Shown one piece after another: positions 1-10,959 of a DNA stretch of 64,000 nt. Each line of letters starts with the position of its first letter. Within the stretch, counting starts at the first letter, position 1. The notes under the pieces were generated by a model that was not told where the DNA came from, did no database searches, and was given only the letters and a program-made list of their open reading frames with translations. This DNA comes from Escarpia spicata (lineage: Eukaryota > Annelida > Polychaeta > Sabellida > Siboglinidae). The stretch is from assembly GCA_963995525.1 (NCBI GenBank), contig OZ023212.1:7058404-7122403 (forward strand), written 5' to 3'. The position numbers and the translations under genes were made by a program.

Positions 1-329
1 ATCTAGATATTAAAAAAAAAATTCAAAATGTGGGGGTCACAATTTTAAAATGGCACTTATCTGGGCCAGTCATGCCTGTATGGGGCATACATTTTATGCG
101 ATCTAGTGTACCCATTGGGATGGTTCGTAGTTATATATTTTTTCTAAATTTGTCCGGGGTGGCGGTCTGGTGGTCACAATTTTAAAATAGCACTTATCTC
201 CATCAGTTTTGGAAATATGGGGCTGACATTTTGTGTGCAGTCTAGAAGTCCCATTGAGGCACTTCAAAATTCGTACGGAGGGTGGGGATCTTGGGATCAC
301 CATTTCCAAACAGATGGTTTAATAACACT

Positions 330-690
330 AGAGTCCAGGAGATTGAGAAGTGTTTAAAATATTGAATGGTTATGAAAATATTGATATACGTTTTTCTCAG
401 TTAGGAAGGATAGAAGTACTAGAGGACATGAAGTTATATTAGTAAAGGATGAGTGTAGATTAGGTAAAAGAAAGTTCTAATTTTCAAAAAGGACTCTAAA
501 TGAATAGAGTAGATTATTTGCTGATTGTGTGGGTGTTTGCGGCGTGAATATGTGTAAACATACAATCGACACACCTCGGAAGGGCGGGATGCAGAAGGGT
601 TGGATAAAAAGTGTTGGGCTCTCAATAAGCCAAAAGGCTTCCTTGTCCACCTGCCATCTAGAGTTAATTCTCTGTGTGGCAATCTTGTTA
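330..690 (+). mobile_element. LINE 3' end remnant (unit 1)
   Basis: Read on the plus strand, the sequence encodes a decayed version of the C-terminal tail typical of CR1/Jockey-type LINE ORF2: a phrase like FKILNGYENID, then a degenerate 'WN-LP...FKN-ID' region with stops. A related copy at 37250-37660 is on the opposite strand and keeps more of the reading. It is 5'-truncated and non-functional, and it recurs in units 2 and 3. Confidence 0.55.
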
Positions 691-845
691 GGTGGACAAT
701 GAAGGTATGGGGGTAAATCAGTTGTTTGGATCTTTTTTCAATAGACTATATTTGATGCTTCAACTGTTGCATCATTGAAAGTCATTTTAATTAAATATCA
801 ACATAATCATACTCGCAGATACAATGTATCGGTCAATAAGCCCAT

Positions 846-885
846 GCCAGGGGTAATTATGCACAAAGGTTTGTGCATTTACCTG
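846..885. repeat. Imperfect hairpin in array unit
   Basis: The arms CCAGG-(GG)TAATTATGCACAAA and TTTGTGCATTTACCTGG pair around a 2-base loop. The hairpin is repeated at the same place in units 2 and 3 (about 8873 and 12042). No function is assigned. Confidence 0.6.
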
Positions 886-2388
886 GCGGATTTGAAACAC
901 CAACAGATACCGAGACATTAGCATCTACAGGTGTACTCTTAATTTAAAATAAACAATGTTAAAAAGGAAACCACTGTTTCAAGTTTCAATTAAAAACAGA
1001 CAACTTAATAAAGGCCATTTACAAAATTTGCAGATGCTGCAAAATAGTATTGTTCACTTGTTACAATTGATCAGTAAAGCTTACTACATAAATGATGGAT
1101 GAAATTACCAACACAAGTTACCTGATGCTGCACTGCCATAGCCTAGGGCAGTAGGGGTCTAAATTCTAGTGATAAGGGCCTGAGCAAACTATGCAGAGAA
1201 TGTCATAATTCACTTGAAACAATTTAGCACTACAAAGTCTACCAAGTCAGTATGATACAATTAATTAGTAAATTCCTTACTGTCATGTAACAGTATTCCC
1301 AGACACTGTCAATAAGCTTATGTGTCACTGTGTCTTCTTCTGAGAAAGGAAATATCACTTTATTCATACACAAATACAGTACAGTACAGTGTGACAATAA
1401 CAATGTAAGTACCTGTGCTAAATTCAATTGCGAGTGATTGTCCATGATTTATTAATCTATTTCATTCATTAATTGCACTATATATGGTCAACAGTACATT
1501 TGGTCATATAAGACTGACGCCATTTGACATCTTAGGTTGAGTGCAATTGTTATTAATATTTGCCAAAAAATAACCACCAACCTGTAATGACTGCCATGAG
1601 TGTCTGTTTTGTCAAAGGAATATTTTTTATGGTTCACGAAATCAAGAGGTACAACCCACAGAAAGATAAGAATAATAACCATTCTAGGTAATAAACGGTG
1701 GCCTTGCAGAGCAGCTGTGTTAATAGCCACATCATTGCGTCCAGCCATCGTTTCATAATTATACTTCTGGCAAAAACATAGGCCCCTATTCTGACACCTA
1801 TATCATTTAAGATACCCATATTAATAGACTCGCTTATGGCATAGTATACTATACGCTGGGCTACAGACTATTAGCCTGGCCGTGGGCCTGGACTGTCTAC
1901 TCACCGTCTACTTGATATTTGCCATGCTGCGTAGCTTTCAACTCAAGACAGCATTGCGCATTCGCTTTTCACACACCAAGTGGTTTTTGGTGACTAGATA
2001 ATGCCTTATGCAAGACATGTACCGTCAGTACTCATCTCCTATTTCCCCCCGCTGCATCACAGGTATTTTCTCAACAAAAGATATGTGAATTAGCTGATAG
2101 TAACTAATGTGCCTGTAGACAGTGGTCACACGCAGATGTACGATCCTGTTCAGCAACGTAGGGGGCAAATAGGTCGGTGGAGTAACGGTCGCTACAGCAA
2201 GCGAAAAATGATTGATTGTATATCTCGGTCACCGAGTGCATCGATCAAGGGTCAAAGTTGATCGGTCACGTTGCTCACAGCGATGTAACTCAATCGCCGC
2301 ATACTTCTGGCACGGGGTCAAAGTTGATCGGTCACCTGAGGTCACGTTGCTCACAGTTGGTCGATTTTGATGTACTACGCTTGCGCGA

Positions 2389-2528
2389 GCATGCGCAATA
2401 CGCAAAACGGAACCGGAACTTACTCTCAGACCGGAACCTCCATCCAGACCAGTACACCGGTGTACTGGTTTGGAAGGCGGTTCCGGTCTGAGAGTAAGTT
2501 CCGGTTCCGTTTTGCGTATTGCGCATGC
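2389..2528. repeat. 140 bp near-perfect spacerless palindrome (unit 1)
   Basis: The two 70 bp arms run outward from the central ACCGGT and differ at about three positions. Each arm carries GCATGCGCAATACGC at its outer end and repeats of GGAACCGGAACTTACT. A third partial arm copy follows at 2577-2627. Such a sequence can extrude a cruciform. Confidence 0.9.
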
Positions 2529-2651
2529 GATTGTACATGTCAAAGGTTAGCGCCTACTTTCGGCCCGCAGCTGTATGGTCTGGAAGGAGGTTCCGGTCTG
2601 AGAGTAAGTTCCGGTTCCGTTTTGCGTACACACAGTACATGTCAAAGGTTA

Positions 2652-3106
2652 GGGGTCAGCACACTGTTGGACTTCCTGCTTGATTACAGACGAAACAAAG
2701 TGCAGTATATTTTTGAGAAATGACTTTTTCTAATATTCACTTGCTCTGACATAAGTGCACTTGAGTAGTCAGATTTCTGGATGTGATTGTTGAAGCTGTT
2801 GACAGTAAGATTGTGTCTTTTTAGCTGATTTTACTAAGCGGAAGGGTATCTGGCAGCAATTTGGCTAGTTGACACTGTAGCCGGATTACTGCCTGCATCC
2901 AGTTGTAAATATTGACGGGTGTCATACATACAGGCATTTTGCAAGAGCTAGAGATATGAGATTTTGACAAAACTCGACCAGCATGTCAATGAGATGATAA
3001 TAACAGCAGGTGAGAAGTTTAAGAAACTTTATAGGTCACGTTTTCTTATAATCACACAAAACGTTAACATGGTCGCCAATGGGAAAACTGACAGTGTGCT
3101 GACCCC
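2652..3106. repeat. Left 455 bp terminal direct repeat
   Basis: It starts GGGGTCAGCACACTGT and ends ACAGTGTGCTGACCCC, so the repeat is itself bounded by 16 bp inverted repeats. It matches 6916-7370 throughout by eye. Its inner edge is followed by AATT, which does not match its outer GTTA, so it did not insert on its own. A small ORF opens inside it (2964) but is not convincing as a gene. Confidence 0.92.
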
Positions 3107-3151
3107 AATTAAAGTCCCTAGCAACGGAAACACGCTACACAGTGAGGCATC

Positions 3152-3601
3152 ATGGACGACAGGTTTTACGAAAAATATGCAGACAAAATTAATGAAAATG
3201 TGTCTATTTCAACAAACAATCAATGTATATTGTGGACAGGCTGCACAAAAGGCACAGGGGTGAAATACGGAGCAGTTAGCTGCAAGTTTAGATGTGGCAA
3301 TAGACGTACCATAACGGCACACCGGTTAAGCTATATGCTGCACCACAGGAGAACATTTATAAGAGCGAATCTGGATGCTTCACATCTCTGCCACAATAGT
3401 CTCTGTGTGACAGCCACACATGTCAGCCTGGAACCACACGGTGTCAACAATGAAAGGATTTCTTGCGTGAAATCAGGCGAATGTCGTGGTCATGGCATTT
3501 ACCCTGCATGCATGTTAGATTTAAAATTAAATCCATTAAAAAGTGGTGAGCACTTACATTTTGTCGGGAGTTCGTGTACGATGAACTTTTCCGATGTGTG
3601 A
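3152..3601 (+). CDS. I-PpoI-like His-Cys box (His-Me finger) endonuclease
   Basis: The 149-residue ORF starts 45 bp inside the left terminal repeat. Known I-PpoI chemistry uses His98 and Asn119, with zinc held by Cys100, Cys105 and His110 and by a second cluster beginning at Cys125. The ORF shows the same spacing: His78, Cys80, Cys85, His90, Asn99 and Cys105, followed by Cys111, His114 and Cys120. The stretch DASHLCHN (75-82) is the characteristic core, and Cys25/Cys31 and His57 lie upstream. The predicted role is a metal-dependent DNA nuclease, perhaps acting in target cutting or in processing during transposition; this is inferred. It converges with the transposase, 310 bp apart at their 3' ends. 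The ORF is intact. Confidence 0.8.
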   Translation: MDDRFYEKYADKINENVSISTNNQCILWTGCTKGTGVKYGAVSCKFRCGNRRTITAHRLSYMLHHRRTFIRANLDASHLCHNSLCVTATHVSLEPHGVNNERISCVKSGECRGHGIYPACMLDLKLNPLKSGEHLHFVGSSCTMNFSDV

Positions 3602-3910
3602 TCGTTACAACTGGTCACTGATATATGTCGACATCAGTCAGCCCCTGCTGTCACTGATGTAGCATTGCATCGTGTCGATTGATCGTGGTACTCAAGATGT
3701 TCGTGGTGCTCGTAGTCTGATTGTGTTTGCATGAATGTCGGCAGGCAGATGGTGTCGTGTGTGTCGGATGGTCTAGGTCTTCACATTGTGTTTGCATGGA
3801 TGATGGTCAGTTTGCAGCCCAAGTAGACGCTGCAGAAATACAGAATGTCGTATTGTTATAATGTTGTGTATGCACATTGTGCTCATGTGTATGCGTGTCT
3901 GTGTGTCTGT
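3602..3910. other. Convergent 3' region between endonuclease and transposase
   Basis: About 310 bp rich in GTGTTTGCATG and GTCGGATGG-like short repeats. It is probably the shared 3' untranslated region of the two converging genes. No further gene is seen. Confidence 0.4.
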
Positions 3911-6133
3911 CTACTCTCTGCTTGCGTAAGAGTGATCGGCCGATTTTCGTGACCTTAACGAATATGGGTGATCAGTACGATTTCCCGGTGGCTGTCGGCG
4001 CCTCCTTCTCACTGGTGTAACTGCCGTTGCTGTCACTGCTACTGTTGTTACTGTATGACTTGCTGGTTTGGGATCAAGTTGACTCTTTCTGTAGATGTCG
4101 GCTTGGCATCTCTGTCGTTTCGCCCTAATGTAGTCTCTCATCCTCTTTGACTTGGTGGCTCGTCTGTGTAGGCGCACCGATGGCCGTCTGGCATATTGTC
4201 GTTGGTAAACTACATCTTGCTGGATCCGTTTAACAGCGTGAGCAACTCTTCCACCCTTTGTAATGGGACACTGTACATTTTCCAATTTTCGTAGCATTGA
4301 ATCTCCAGCACCGTAGTTTAGACGATCGATGACTGAAGACACACGTCCCAGTGCATTTCGACTGAATTTAACATTCTTAGGTAACGATGCGGAAAAAGCT
4401 CTGTTTGCAGATTCATTTGGATTTGTTGTTAGTCTGCGTCGTGTCATTTGAAGTGCGGCATTGCCAAGACGCATTTCAATCAGTCCTTGAAGTGTTGCTC
4501 GATCACTGTCTGTCATATTTAGTCGCGTGAGGCCGCAGGCCTTCAAATGCTGTGAAGTATTCCACCAATTCTTGCGACCACCACGGCAGACAATTGCATG
4601 TCTGCGACAGTTTCTGCATGAGCCAGAATAGCAGTCGAGTGTGGCTTGAATGATGTCGGGCATACGTCTAGTTATAACTGTCGTGTCACTGTCGTGAAGT
4701 ATGTGGACACTTGTGTAGATCTTCTGGCATCTTGTTTTCACATCTTCCGCAAACATTTTTCTGTTTTCTGCTCGCCTTGCAGCAGTTTCTCCTGGAAACA
4801 TCCTGGGGGAGAATGATGCTTTCGTGATATGACGAAATTGCGTTTGAGACAGATGCGTCGTATCGGATTGCCTCTGTGTCTCCATACCTGCTGGCATTGC
4901 ATCTTGTACACCTCGCGATGCTAATGCATCACCGTCTGTAGCAACATACTTGATTGCAACGTCATCTTGTGCTAAACTGTCGCCAATTTGTTTCCCAATT
5001 CTGTACTCGGACAGCGGATCTGTTGCTTGCACATTGGCCGTGCAACCAGCATGGCCAGGACAGGTGACATTGACACCCTTGTTCCGAAGTGTAGCTCCTA
5101 GTTTACACAGCTTGCTGTCCATCCAGAAAGCTATGATTTCCTTTTCACCGGTTTGCCAACTGATTGCAGTTCCCAAAGCCTGTGACGCATTCTGCCCACC
5201 ACAGCTGTAAGTGTTTTTGAGATTTGTGGAGTTGTACCGAACATCGACGCTTATGTTAATCGGAGCATCTTCTGGCAGACCACGCAGAGTGTTGATCTCT
5301 TTTGTTTTCTGTCTTCTCCTGTGTAAGTCGTCCATGGTTGCTTGTGCGGTGACAGTTGCGACCTTGTTTGCAGTTCTCTGTAATCCTGTGCGACTAGGTG
5401 GTGGTGTGTCCATTGCAGCTAGAATGTGACGGATCTTTGTGGTCCCTATTGTCGAATCCTGGAGACCGACGTGAAGTGCGACATTAGTTGTAGCAGCTCG
5501 CTGACCACTACGTCCAGTGCTGACCTCAGTGTACAGTTTGTACATGCGCGAATGATAGTCACAATTTGTACATCGGAGTGATTGCTTCCAACAGAGACCA
5601 ATCTGTTGTTCATGGTATATTTGAAACTGTGGAGAAGTGCACGTCGTCTTGCAGGCGTGCTCAGTGTAACATTCATTCCACATCTGAGCACTCTTTTCCA
5701 TATTTAGCAGACGCATCTCGGTTCCTCCTTGATTTTCGTCTGGCTGGAGGTAGCTGTCTGTCAAATCTGGGCATCGGTATGGCCGCGGTCGTAGAATTTT
5801 GCTATTGCCAGGCTTGCCGTCAGCATCGGGTACCGTTAACAGTCCACCAGAAGTTTCTTGTACGACTCTTGAAAAGTCAGCCATGCCGAGTCGTGGCATC
5901 CATACATGACTGTCTGGTGTTTCTGTTGATTCACCATGCATTGCTTCAAAATGTGGGTGGCCTTGTTGGAAACCGCACCGATTTCTCCTAATTCCTCTAA
6001 CAGGCGGTGTCTTCCTATCACTATGTTTGCTAAGTTTACCAGTCTCATAATTTGCAGTCTCCTTCATTGTAATAATGCAGAATAATCCCGGCAGAATCAC
6101 AGTTGAAAGGGACAAACCGTTATTTGAAATCAC
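3911..6133 (-). CDS. Mutator-like DDE transposase (740 aa)
   Basis: A single uninterrupted ORF. A zinc-knuckle-like Cys181/Cys188/Cys191 cluster precedes a predicted RNase H-fold core: Asp297 in SVDVRYN, a glycine-rich strand with TGEKEIIAF (328-336), Asp400 in ATDGD, a second Cys cluster at 501-509, and Glu574 in NPNESANRAF. That order (D, then DGD, then N-E-S followed by a CP/LPK-like segment) is the pattern of the Mutator-like transposase domain found in many animal genomes. The C terminus is highly basic, suiting DNA binding. The start is the first in-frame ATG; later methionines at about 23 or 65 are possible. The gene presumably mobilises the element, together with the endonuclease converging on it. 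Confidence 0.78.
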   Translation of the reverse strand: MISNNGLSLSTVILPGLFCIITMKETANYETGKLSKHSDRKTPPVRGIRRNRCGFQQGHPHFEAMHGESTETPDSHVWMPRLGMADFSRVVQETSGGLLTVPDADGKPGNSKILRPRPYRCPDLTDSYLQPDENQGGTEMRLLNMEKSAQMWNECYTEHACKTTCTSPQFQIYHEQQIGLCWKQSLRCTNCDYHSRMYKLYTEVSTGRSGQRAATTNVALHVGLQDSTIGTTKIRHILAAMDTPPPSRTGLQRTANKVATVTAQATMDDLHRRRQKTKEINTLRGLPEDAPINISVDVRYNSTNLKNTYSCGGQNASQALGTAISWQTGEKEIIAFWMDSKLCKLGATLRNKGVNVTCPGHAGCTANVQATDPLSEYRIGKQIGDSLAQDDVAIKYVATDGDALASRGVQDAMPAGMETQRQSDTTHLSQTQFRHITKASFSPRMFPGETAARRAENRKMFAEDVKTRCQKIYTSVHILHDSDTTVITRRMPDIIQATLDCYSGSCRNCRRHAIVCRGGRKNWWNTSQHLKACGLTRLNMTDSDRATLQGLIEMRLGNAALQMTRRRLTTNPNESANRAFSASLPKNVKFSRNALGRVSSVIDRLNYGAGDSMLRKLENVQCPITKGGRVAHAVKRIQQDVVYQRQYARRPSVRLHRRATKSKRMRDYIRAKRQRCQADIYRKSQLDPKPASHTVTTVAVTATAVTPVRRRRRQPPGNRTDHPYSLRSRKSADHSYASRE

Positions 6134-6915
6134 AGACTTCTAATGAGTCTGAAAGTCCAAATCACAGTGACAGAACTTGGGTGTGATAAGGGGGGTGGGG
6201 AGAGAATCACATTAGTGAAGCCTCCATTTGGAAATCTATATCATAAATGGACCAATGACATTGCAGAAGGGTGATTAAACAATCTTTTTTTGTTTACTTC
6301 AGCTAATTAAACACATGTGAAGAGGTTGGGAGCAACCCTAATGACATCTTGGCAGAGTGACTACTGGCATTCAGCTCCTAGGCCCAGGCTGCCAGGACAT
6401 ACAGTCACCTGACTTGATCAGTACTCAATCAGGCAAGTGCCACAGTGTATTGAATGTCTACTAATTGGGTTGTGTAATACTGTGCAATTGAACTCATTAA
6501 GACGTCTGGCCTTTGAAGAATCCACACTTTAAGGTCATATATCATGTATAATTATAGTTGTCTAATAGGGAAAAAGTTAAAAAATCAATATAAATATAAA
6601 TGCAACATAACAACTGCCTGTATGTGATATGTTTACAGAAAACATACTGGGCTTTCTGGAAAATAGGGTTAGGTCTTCATATATGCCGGATGAGAAAGTG
6701 TGTACAGTGTAGAGTTATGCCAGATTAGAATATGTCCAACAGTAAAATGCTTACTCATATGGTGCCCGGTCAAGTAGGGTGGCGCTTTTGAAATGTGTAT
6801 AGAAAAAAAACATGTGGATGAATTAAAAAAAAAAATATTGCACAGTGTTTGAGATAGGAGTGCCTCAAAAATATAGTAATTTCAATTTTTTTCTCAAAAA
6901 TTGCCAAACCTATTT
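6134..6915. other. Non-coding segment upstream of transposase
   Basis: About 780 bp of AT-rich DNA between the transposase start and the right terminal repeat, with A-runs around 6806-6838. It presumably holds the transposase promoter. No gene is seen. Confidence 0.4.
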
Positions 6916-7370
6916 GGGGTCAGCACACTGTTGGACTTCCTGCTTGATTACAGACGAAACAAAGTGCAGTATATTTTTGAGAAATGACTTTTTCTAATAT
7001 TCACTTGCTCTGACATAAGTGCACTTGAGTAGTCAGATTTCTGGATGTGATTGTTGAAGCTGTTGACAGTAAGATTGTGTCTTTTTAGCTGATTTTACTA
7101 AGCGGAAGGGTATCTGGCAGCAATTTGGCTAGTTGACACTGTAGCCGGATTACTGCCTGCATCCAGTTGTAAATATTGACGGGTGTCATACATACAGGCA
7201 TTTTGCAAGAGCTAGAGATATGAGATTTTGACAAAACTCGACCAGCATGTCAATGAGATGATAATAACAGCAGGTGAGAAGTTTAAGAAACTTTATAGGT
7301 CACGTTTTCTTATAATCACACAAAACGTTAACATGGTCGCCAATGGGAAAACTGACAGTGTGCTGACCCC
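6916..7370. repeat. Right 455 bp terminal direct repeat
   Basis: Same orientation and sequence as the left repeat. It is preceded by ATTT and followed by the GTTA target duplication. Recombination between the two repeats would leave a solo 455 bp copy. Confidence 0.92.
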
Positions 7371-7649
7371 GTTAGCGCCTATTTTTGGCCAGCTTAACAC
7401 GGTGTTTGCCGAAAGAATGTGTGATAGTTTACGTAAATGATACGGTTACTTTTGTAATTGTTAGTATACATAACAAAACCTCACAATTAGCATAACTTGT
7501 AGTTATTTGCAAAAAAAAAGTGTTTTATTTTGATATCATTATCTCAGAGCGTTGACGTTGTGTATCTTAAGACTTCGTCACACAGAGCTGCAGTTTTCAG
7601 CGTTGTTTATACGCACAGCGGGTTTTGTGGTAAACACAAATCTCCGCAT

Positions 7650-8335
7650 TTTAGATGACATGACACATACTTATCTCCGTCAGTTTGGCATGTATGAAGC
7701 TGAAATTGTGTGTATAATGTAGCAGGCCCATTGGGGATGGTTGGTAGATTTAGATTTTTTTTAAATTCGTCGGGGGTGGGGATCTTGGGGGGGGGGTAAC
7801 AATTTATAAATGACACATATCTCTGTTAATTTGATATGTATGAAGCTGACATTTTGTGTGTGATCTAGGGTGTCCAATGGGGTAGTTTGTACGTATAGTT
7901 TTTTTTTCGAAATTCATCCAGGTGGTGGGGGTCTCGGGGAGGTCACAATTTTTAAATAGCACTTATCTCTGTCATTTTGTCATGTGTGGAGTTGAACTTT
8001 TGTGTTTGATCTAGCAAGCCCATTGGGATCTAGATATTAAAAAAAAAATTCAAAATGTGGGGGTCACAATTTTAAAATGGCACTTATCTGGGCCAGTCAT
8101 GCCTGTATGGGGCATACATTTTATGCGATCTAGTGTACCCATTGGGATGGTTCGTAGTTATATATTTTTTCTAAATTTGTCCGGGGTGGCGGTCTGGTGG
8201 TCACAATTTTAAAATAGCACTTATCTCCATCAGTTTTGGAAATATGGGGCTGACATTTTGTGTGCAGTCTAGAAGTCCCATTGAGGCACTTCAAAATTCG
8301 TACGGAGGGTGGGGATCTTGGGATCACCATTTCCA
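7650..8335. repeat. Diverged ~130 bp minisatellite at unit junction
   Basis: Successive blocks repeat the order GCACTTATCT, CAGTTTTG, a CATGTATG-like stretch, TTTTGTGTG, GATCTAG, CCCATTGGG, a T-run, a GGGGTGGGGATCTTGG-like stretch and CACAATTT. Blocks are 120-140 bp and noticeably diverged. The array spans the junction of units 1 and 2; the same sequence occurs at 1-300 and 10960-11500. It probably provides the homology that generated the larger array. Confidence 0.75.
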
Positions 8336-8356
8336 AACAGATGGTTTAATAACACT

Positions 8357-8717
8357 AGAGTCCAGGAGATTGAGAAGTGTTTAAAATATTGAATGGTTAT
8401 GAAAATATTGATATACGTTTTTCTCAGTTAGGAAGGATAGAAGTACTAGAGGACATAAAGTTATATTAGTAAAGGATGAGTGTAGATTAGGTAAAAGAAA
8501 GTTCTAATTTTCACAAAGGACTCTAAATGAATAGAGTAGATTATTTGCTGATTGTGTGGGTGTTTGCTGCGTGAATATGTGTAAACATACAATCGACACA
8601 CCTCGGAAGGGCGGGATGCAGAAGGGTTGGATAAAAAGTGTTGGGCTCTCAATAAGCCAAAAGGCTTCCTTGTCCACCTGCCATCTAGAGTTAATTCTCT
8701 GTGTGGCAATCTTGTTA
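8357..8717 (+). mobile_element. LINE 3' end remnant (unit 2)
   Basis: Duplicate of the 330-690 remnant carried by the tandem array, with a few substitutions. Confidence 0.55.
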
Positions 8718-10414
8718 GGTGGACAATGAAGGTATGGGGGTAAATCAGTTGTTTGGATCTTTTTTCAATAGACTATATTTGATGCTTCAACTGTTGCATC
8801 ATTGAAAGTCATTTTAATTAAATATCAACATAATCATACTCGCAGATACAATGTATCGGTCAATAAGCCCATGCCAGGGGTAATTATGCACAAAGGTTTG
8901 TGCATTTACCTGGCGGATTTGAAACACCAACAGATACCGAGACATTAGCATCTACAGGTGTACTCTTAATTTAAAATAAACAATGTTAAAAAGGAAACCA
9001 CTGTTTCAAGTTTCAATTAAAAACAGACAACTTAATAAAGGCCATTTACAAAATTTGCAGATGCTGCAAAATAGTATTGTTCACTTGTTACAATTGATCA
9101 GTAAAGCTTACTACATAAATGATGGATGAAATTACCAACACAAGTTACCTGATGCTGCACTGCCATAGCCTAGGGCAGTAGGGGTCTAAATTCTAGTGAT
9201 AAGGGCCTGAGCAAACTATGCAGAGAATGTCATAATTCACTTGAAACAATTTAGCACTACAAAGTCTACCAAGTCAGTATGATACAATTAATTAGTAAAT
9301 TCCTTACTGTCATGTAACAGTATTCCCAGACACTGTCAATAAGCTTATGTGTCACTGTGTCTTCTTCTGAGAAAGGAAATATCACTTTATTCATACACAA
9401 ATACAGTACAGTACAGTGTGACAATAACAATGTAAGTACCTGTGCTAAATTCAATTGCGAGTGATTGTCCATGATTTATTAATCTATTTCATTCATTAAT
9501 TGCACTATATATGGTCAACAGTACATTTGGTCATATAAGACTGACGCCATTTGACATCTTAGGTTGAGTGCAATTGTTATTAATATTTGCCAAAAAATAA
9601 CCACCAACCTGTAATGACTGCCATGAGTGTCTGTTTTGTCAAAGGAATATTTTTATGGTTCACGAAATCAAGAGGTACAACCCACAGAAAGATAAGAATA
9701 ATAACCATTCTAGGTAATAAACGGTGGCCTTGCAGAGCAGCTGTGTTAATAGCCACATCATTGCGTCCAGCCATCGTTTCATAATTATACTTCTGGCAAA
9801 AACATAGGCCCCTATTCTGACACCTATATCATTTAAGATACCCATATTAATAGACTCGCTTATGGCATAGTATACTATACGCTGGGCTACAGACTATTAG
9901 CCTGGCCGTGGGCCTGGACTGTCTACTCACCGTCTACTTGATATTTGCCATGCTGCGTAGCTTTCAACTCAAGACAGCATTGCGCATTCGCTTTTCACAC
10001 ACCAAGTGGTTTTTGGTGACTAGATAATGCCTTATGCAAGACATGTACCGTCAGTACTCATCTCCTATTTCCCCCCGCTGCATCACAGGTATTTTCTCAA
10101 CAAAAGATATGTGAATTAGCTGATAGTAACTAATGTGCCTGTAGACAGTGGTCACACGCAGATGTACGATCCTGTTCAGCAACGTAGGGGGCAAATAGGT
10201 CGGTGGAGTAACGGTCGCTACAGCAAGCGAAAAATGATTGATTGTATATCTCGGTCACCGAGTGCGTCGATCAAGGGTCAAAGTTGATCGGTCACGTTGC
10301 TCACAGCGATGTAACTCAATCGCCGCATACTTCTGGCACGGGGTCAAAGTTGATCGGTCACCTGAGGTCACGTTGCTCACAGTTGGTCGATTTTGATGTA
10401 CTACGCTTGCGCGA

Positions 10415-10554
10415 GCATGCGCAATACGCAAAACGGAACCGGAACTTACTCTCAGACCGGAACCTCCATCCAGACCAGTACACCGGTGTACTGGTTTGGA
10501 AGGCGGTTCCGGTCTGAGAGTAAGTTCCGGTTCCGTTTTGCGTATTGCGCATGC
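10415..10554. repeat. 140 bp near-perfect palindrome (unit 2)
   Basis: Same palindrome as at 2389-2528. Unit 3 retains only the left arm and stops at the centre. Confidence 0.9.
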
Positions 10555-10959
10555 GATTGTACATGTCAAAGGTTAGCGCCTACTTTCGGCCCGCAGCTGT
10601 ATGGTCTGGAAGGAGGTTCCGGTCTGAGAGTAAGTTCCGGTTCCGTTTTGCGTACACACAGTACATGTCAAAGGTTAGCGCCTATTTTTGGCCAGCTTAA
10701 CACGGTGTTTGCCGAAAGAATGTGTGATAGTTTACGTAAATGATACGGTTACTTTTGTAATTGTTAGTATACATAACAAAACCTCACAATTAGCATAACT
10801 TGTAGTTATTTGCAAAAAAAATGTGTTTTATTTTGATGTCATTGTCTCAGAGCGTTGACGTTGTGTATCTTAAGACTTCGTCACACAGAGCTGCAGTTTT
10901 CAGCGTTGTTTATACGCACAGCGGGTTTTGTGGTAAACACAAATCTCCGCATTTTAGAT

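Larger units (their letters stand above)
2652..7370. mobile_element. Composite DNA transposon: His-Cys endonuclease + Mutator-like transposase
   Basis: This 4,719 bp element begins with GGGGTCAGCACACTGT and ends with its reverse complement. It is flanked by GTTA at 2648-2651 and 7371-7374; unit 2 has a single GTTA at the corresponding point, so the insertion and its 4 bp target duplication are directly demonstrated. Both ends are 455 bp direct repeats that appear identical by eye, each bounded by the same 16 bp inverted termini, an LTR-like architecture. There is no reverse transcriptase: the core carries an I-PpoI-like endonuclease on the plus strand and a 740 aa transposase on the minus strand, converging. 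The identical repeats, intact ORFs and preserved empty site indicate recent insertion. The superfamily name is uncertain; the transposase resembles the Mutator-like family with a D...D...E triad. Confidence 0.88.
1..8027. repeat. Tandem array unit 1 (3.3 kb unit plus 4.7 kb insertion)
   Basis: The window opens with the same bases that restart at 8028 and at 11334, so the first 13.6 kb is a head-to-tail array. Unit 1 is 8,027 bp, but removing the transposon at 2652-7370 and one copy of its 4 bp target duplication leaves 3,304 bp, against 3,306 bp for unit 2. The unit contains part of a ~130 bp minisatellite, a 5'-truncated LINE tail, a short hairpin, a 140 bp palindrome and AT-rich DNA. No coding function is visible: the short ORFs repeat identically in every copy and look like nothing recognisable. 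Confidence 0.93.

Noticed and set aside
103..2723. Short ORFs repeated in each array unit, including those over the palindrome
   Set aside because: They overlap on both strands, follow the repeat structure and show no domain or start context; their identity reflects duplication, not selection.
3152..6133. ProtoRAG-like locus because of two convergent genes
   Set aside because: The transposase lacks RAG1 signatures, the partner is a His-Cys nuclease rather than a kelch RAG2-like protein, and the target duplication is 4 bp.
2652..7370. LTR retrotransposon, suggested by long direct terminal repeats
   Set aside because: No gag, reverse transcriptase, polypurine tract or primer site; the core codes for a DDE transposase and an endonuclease.
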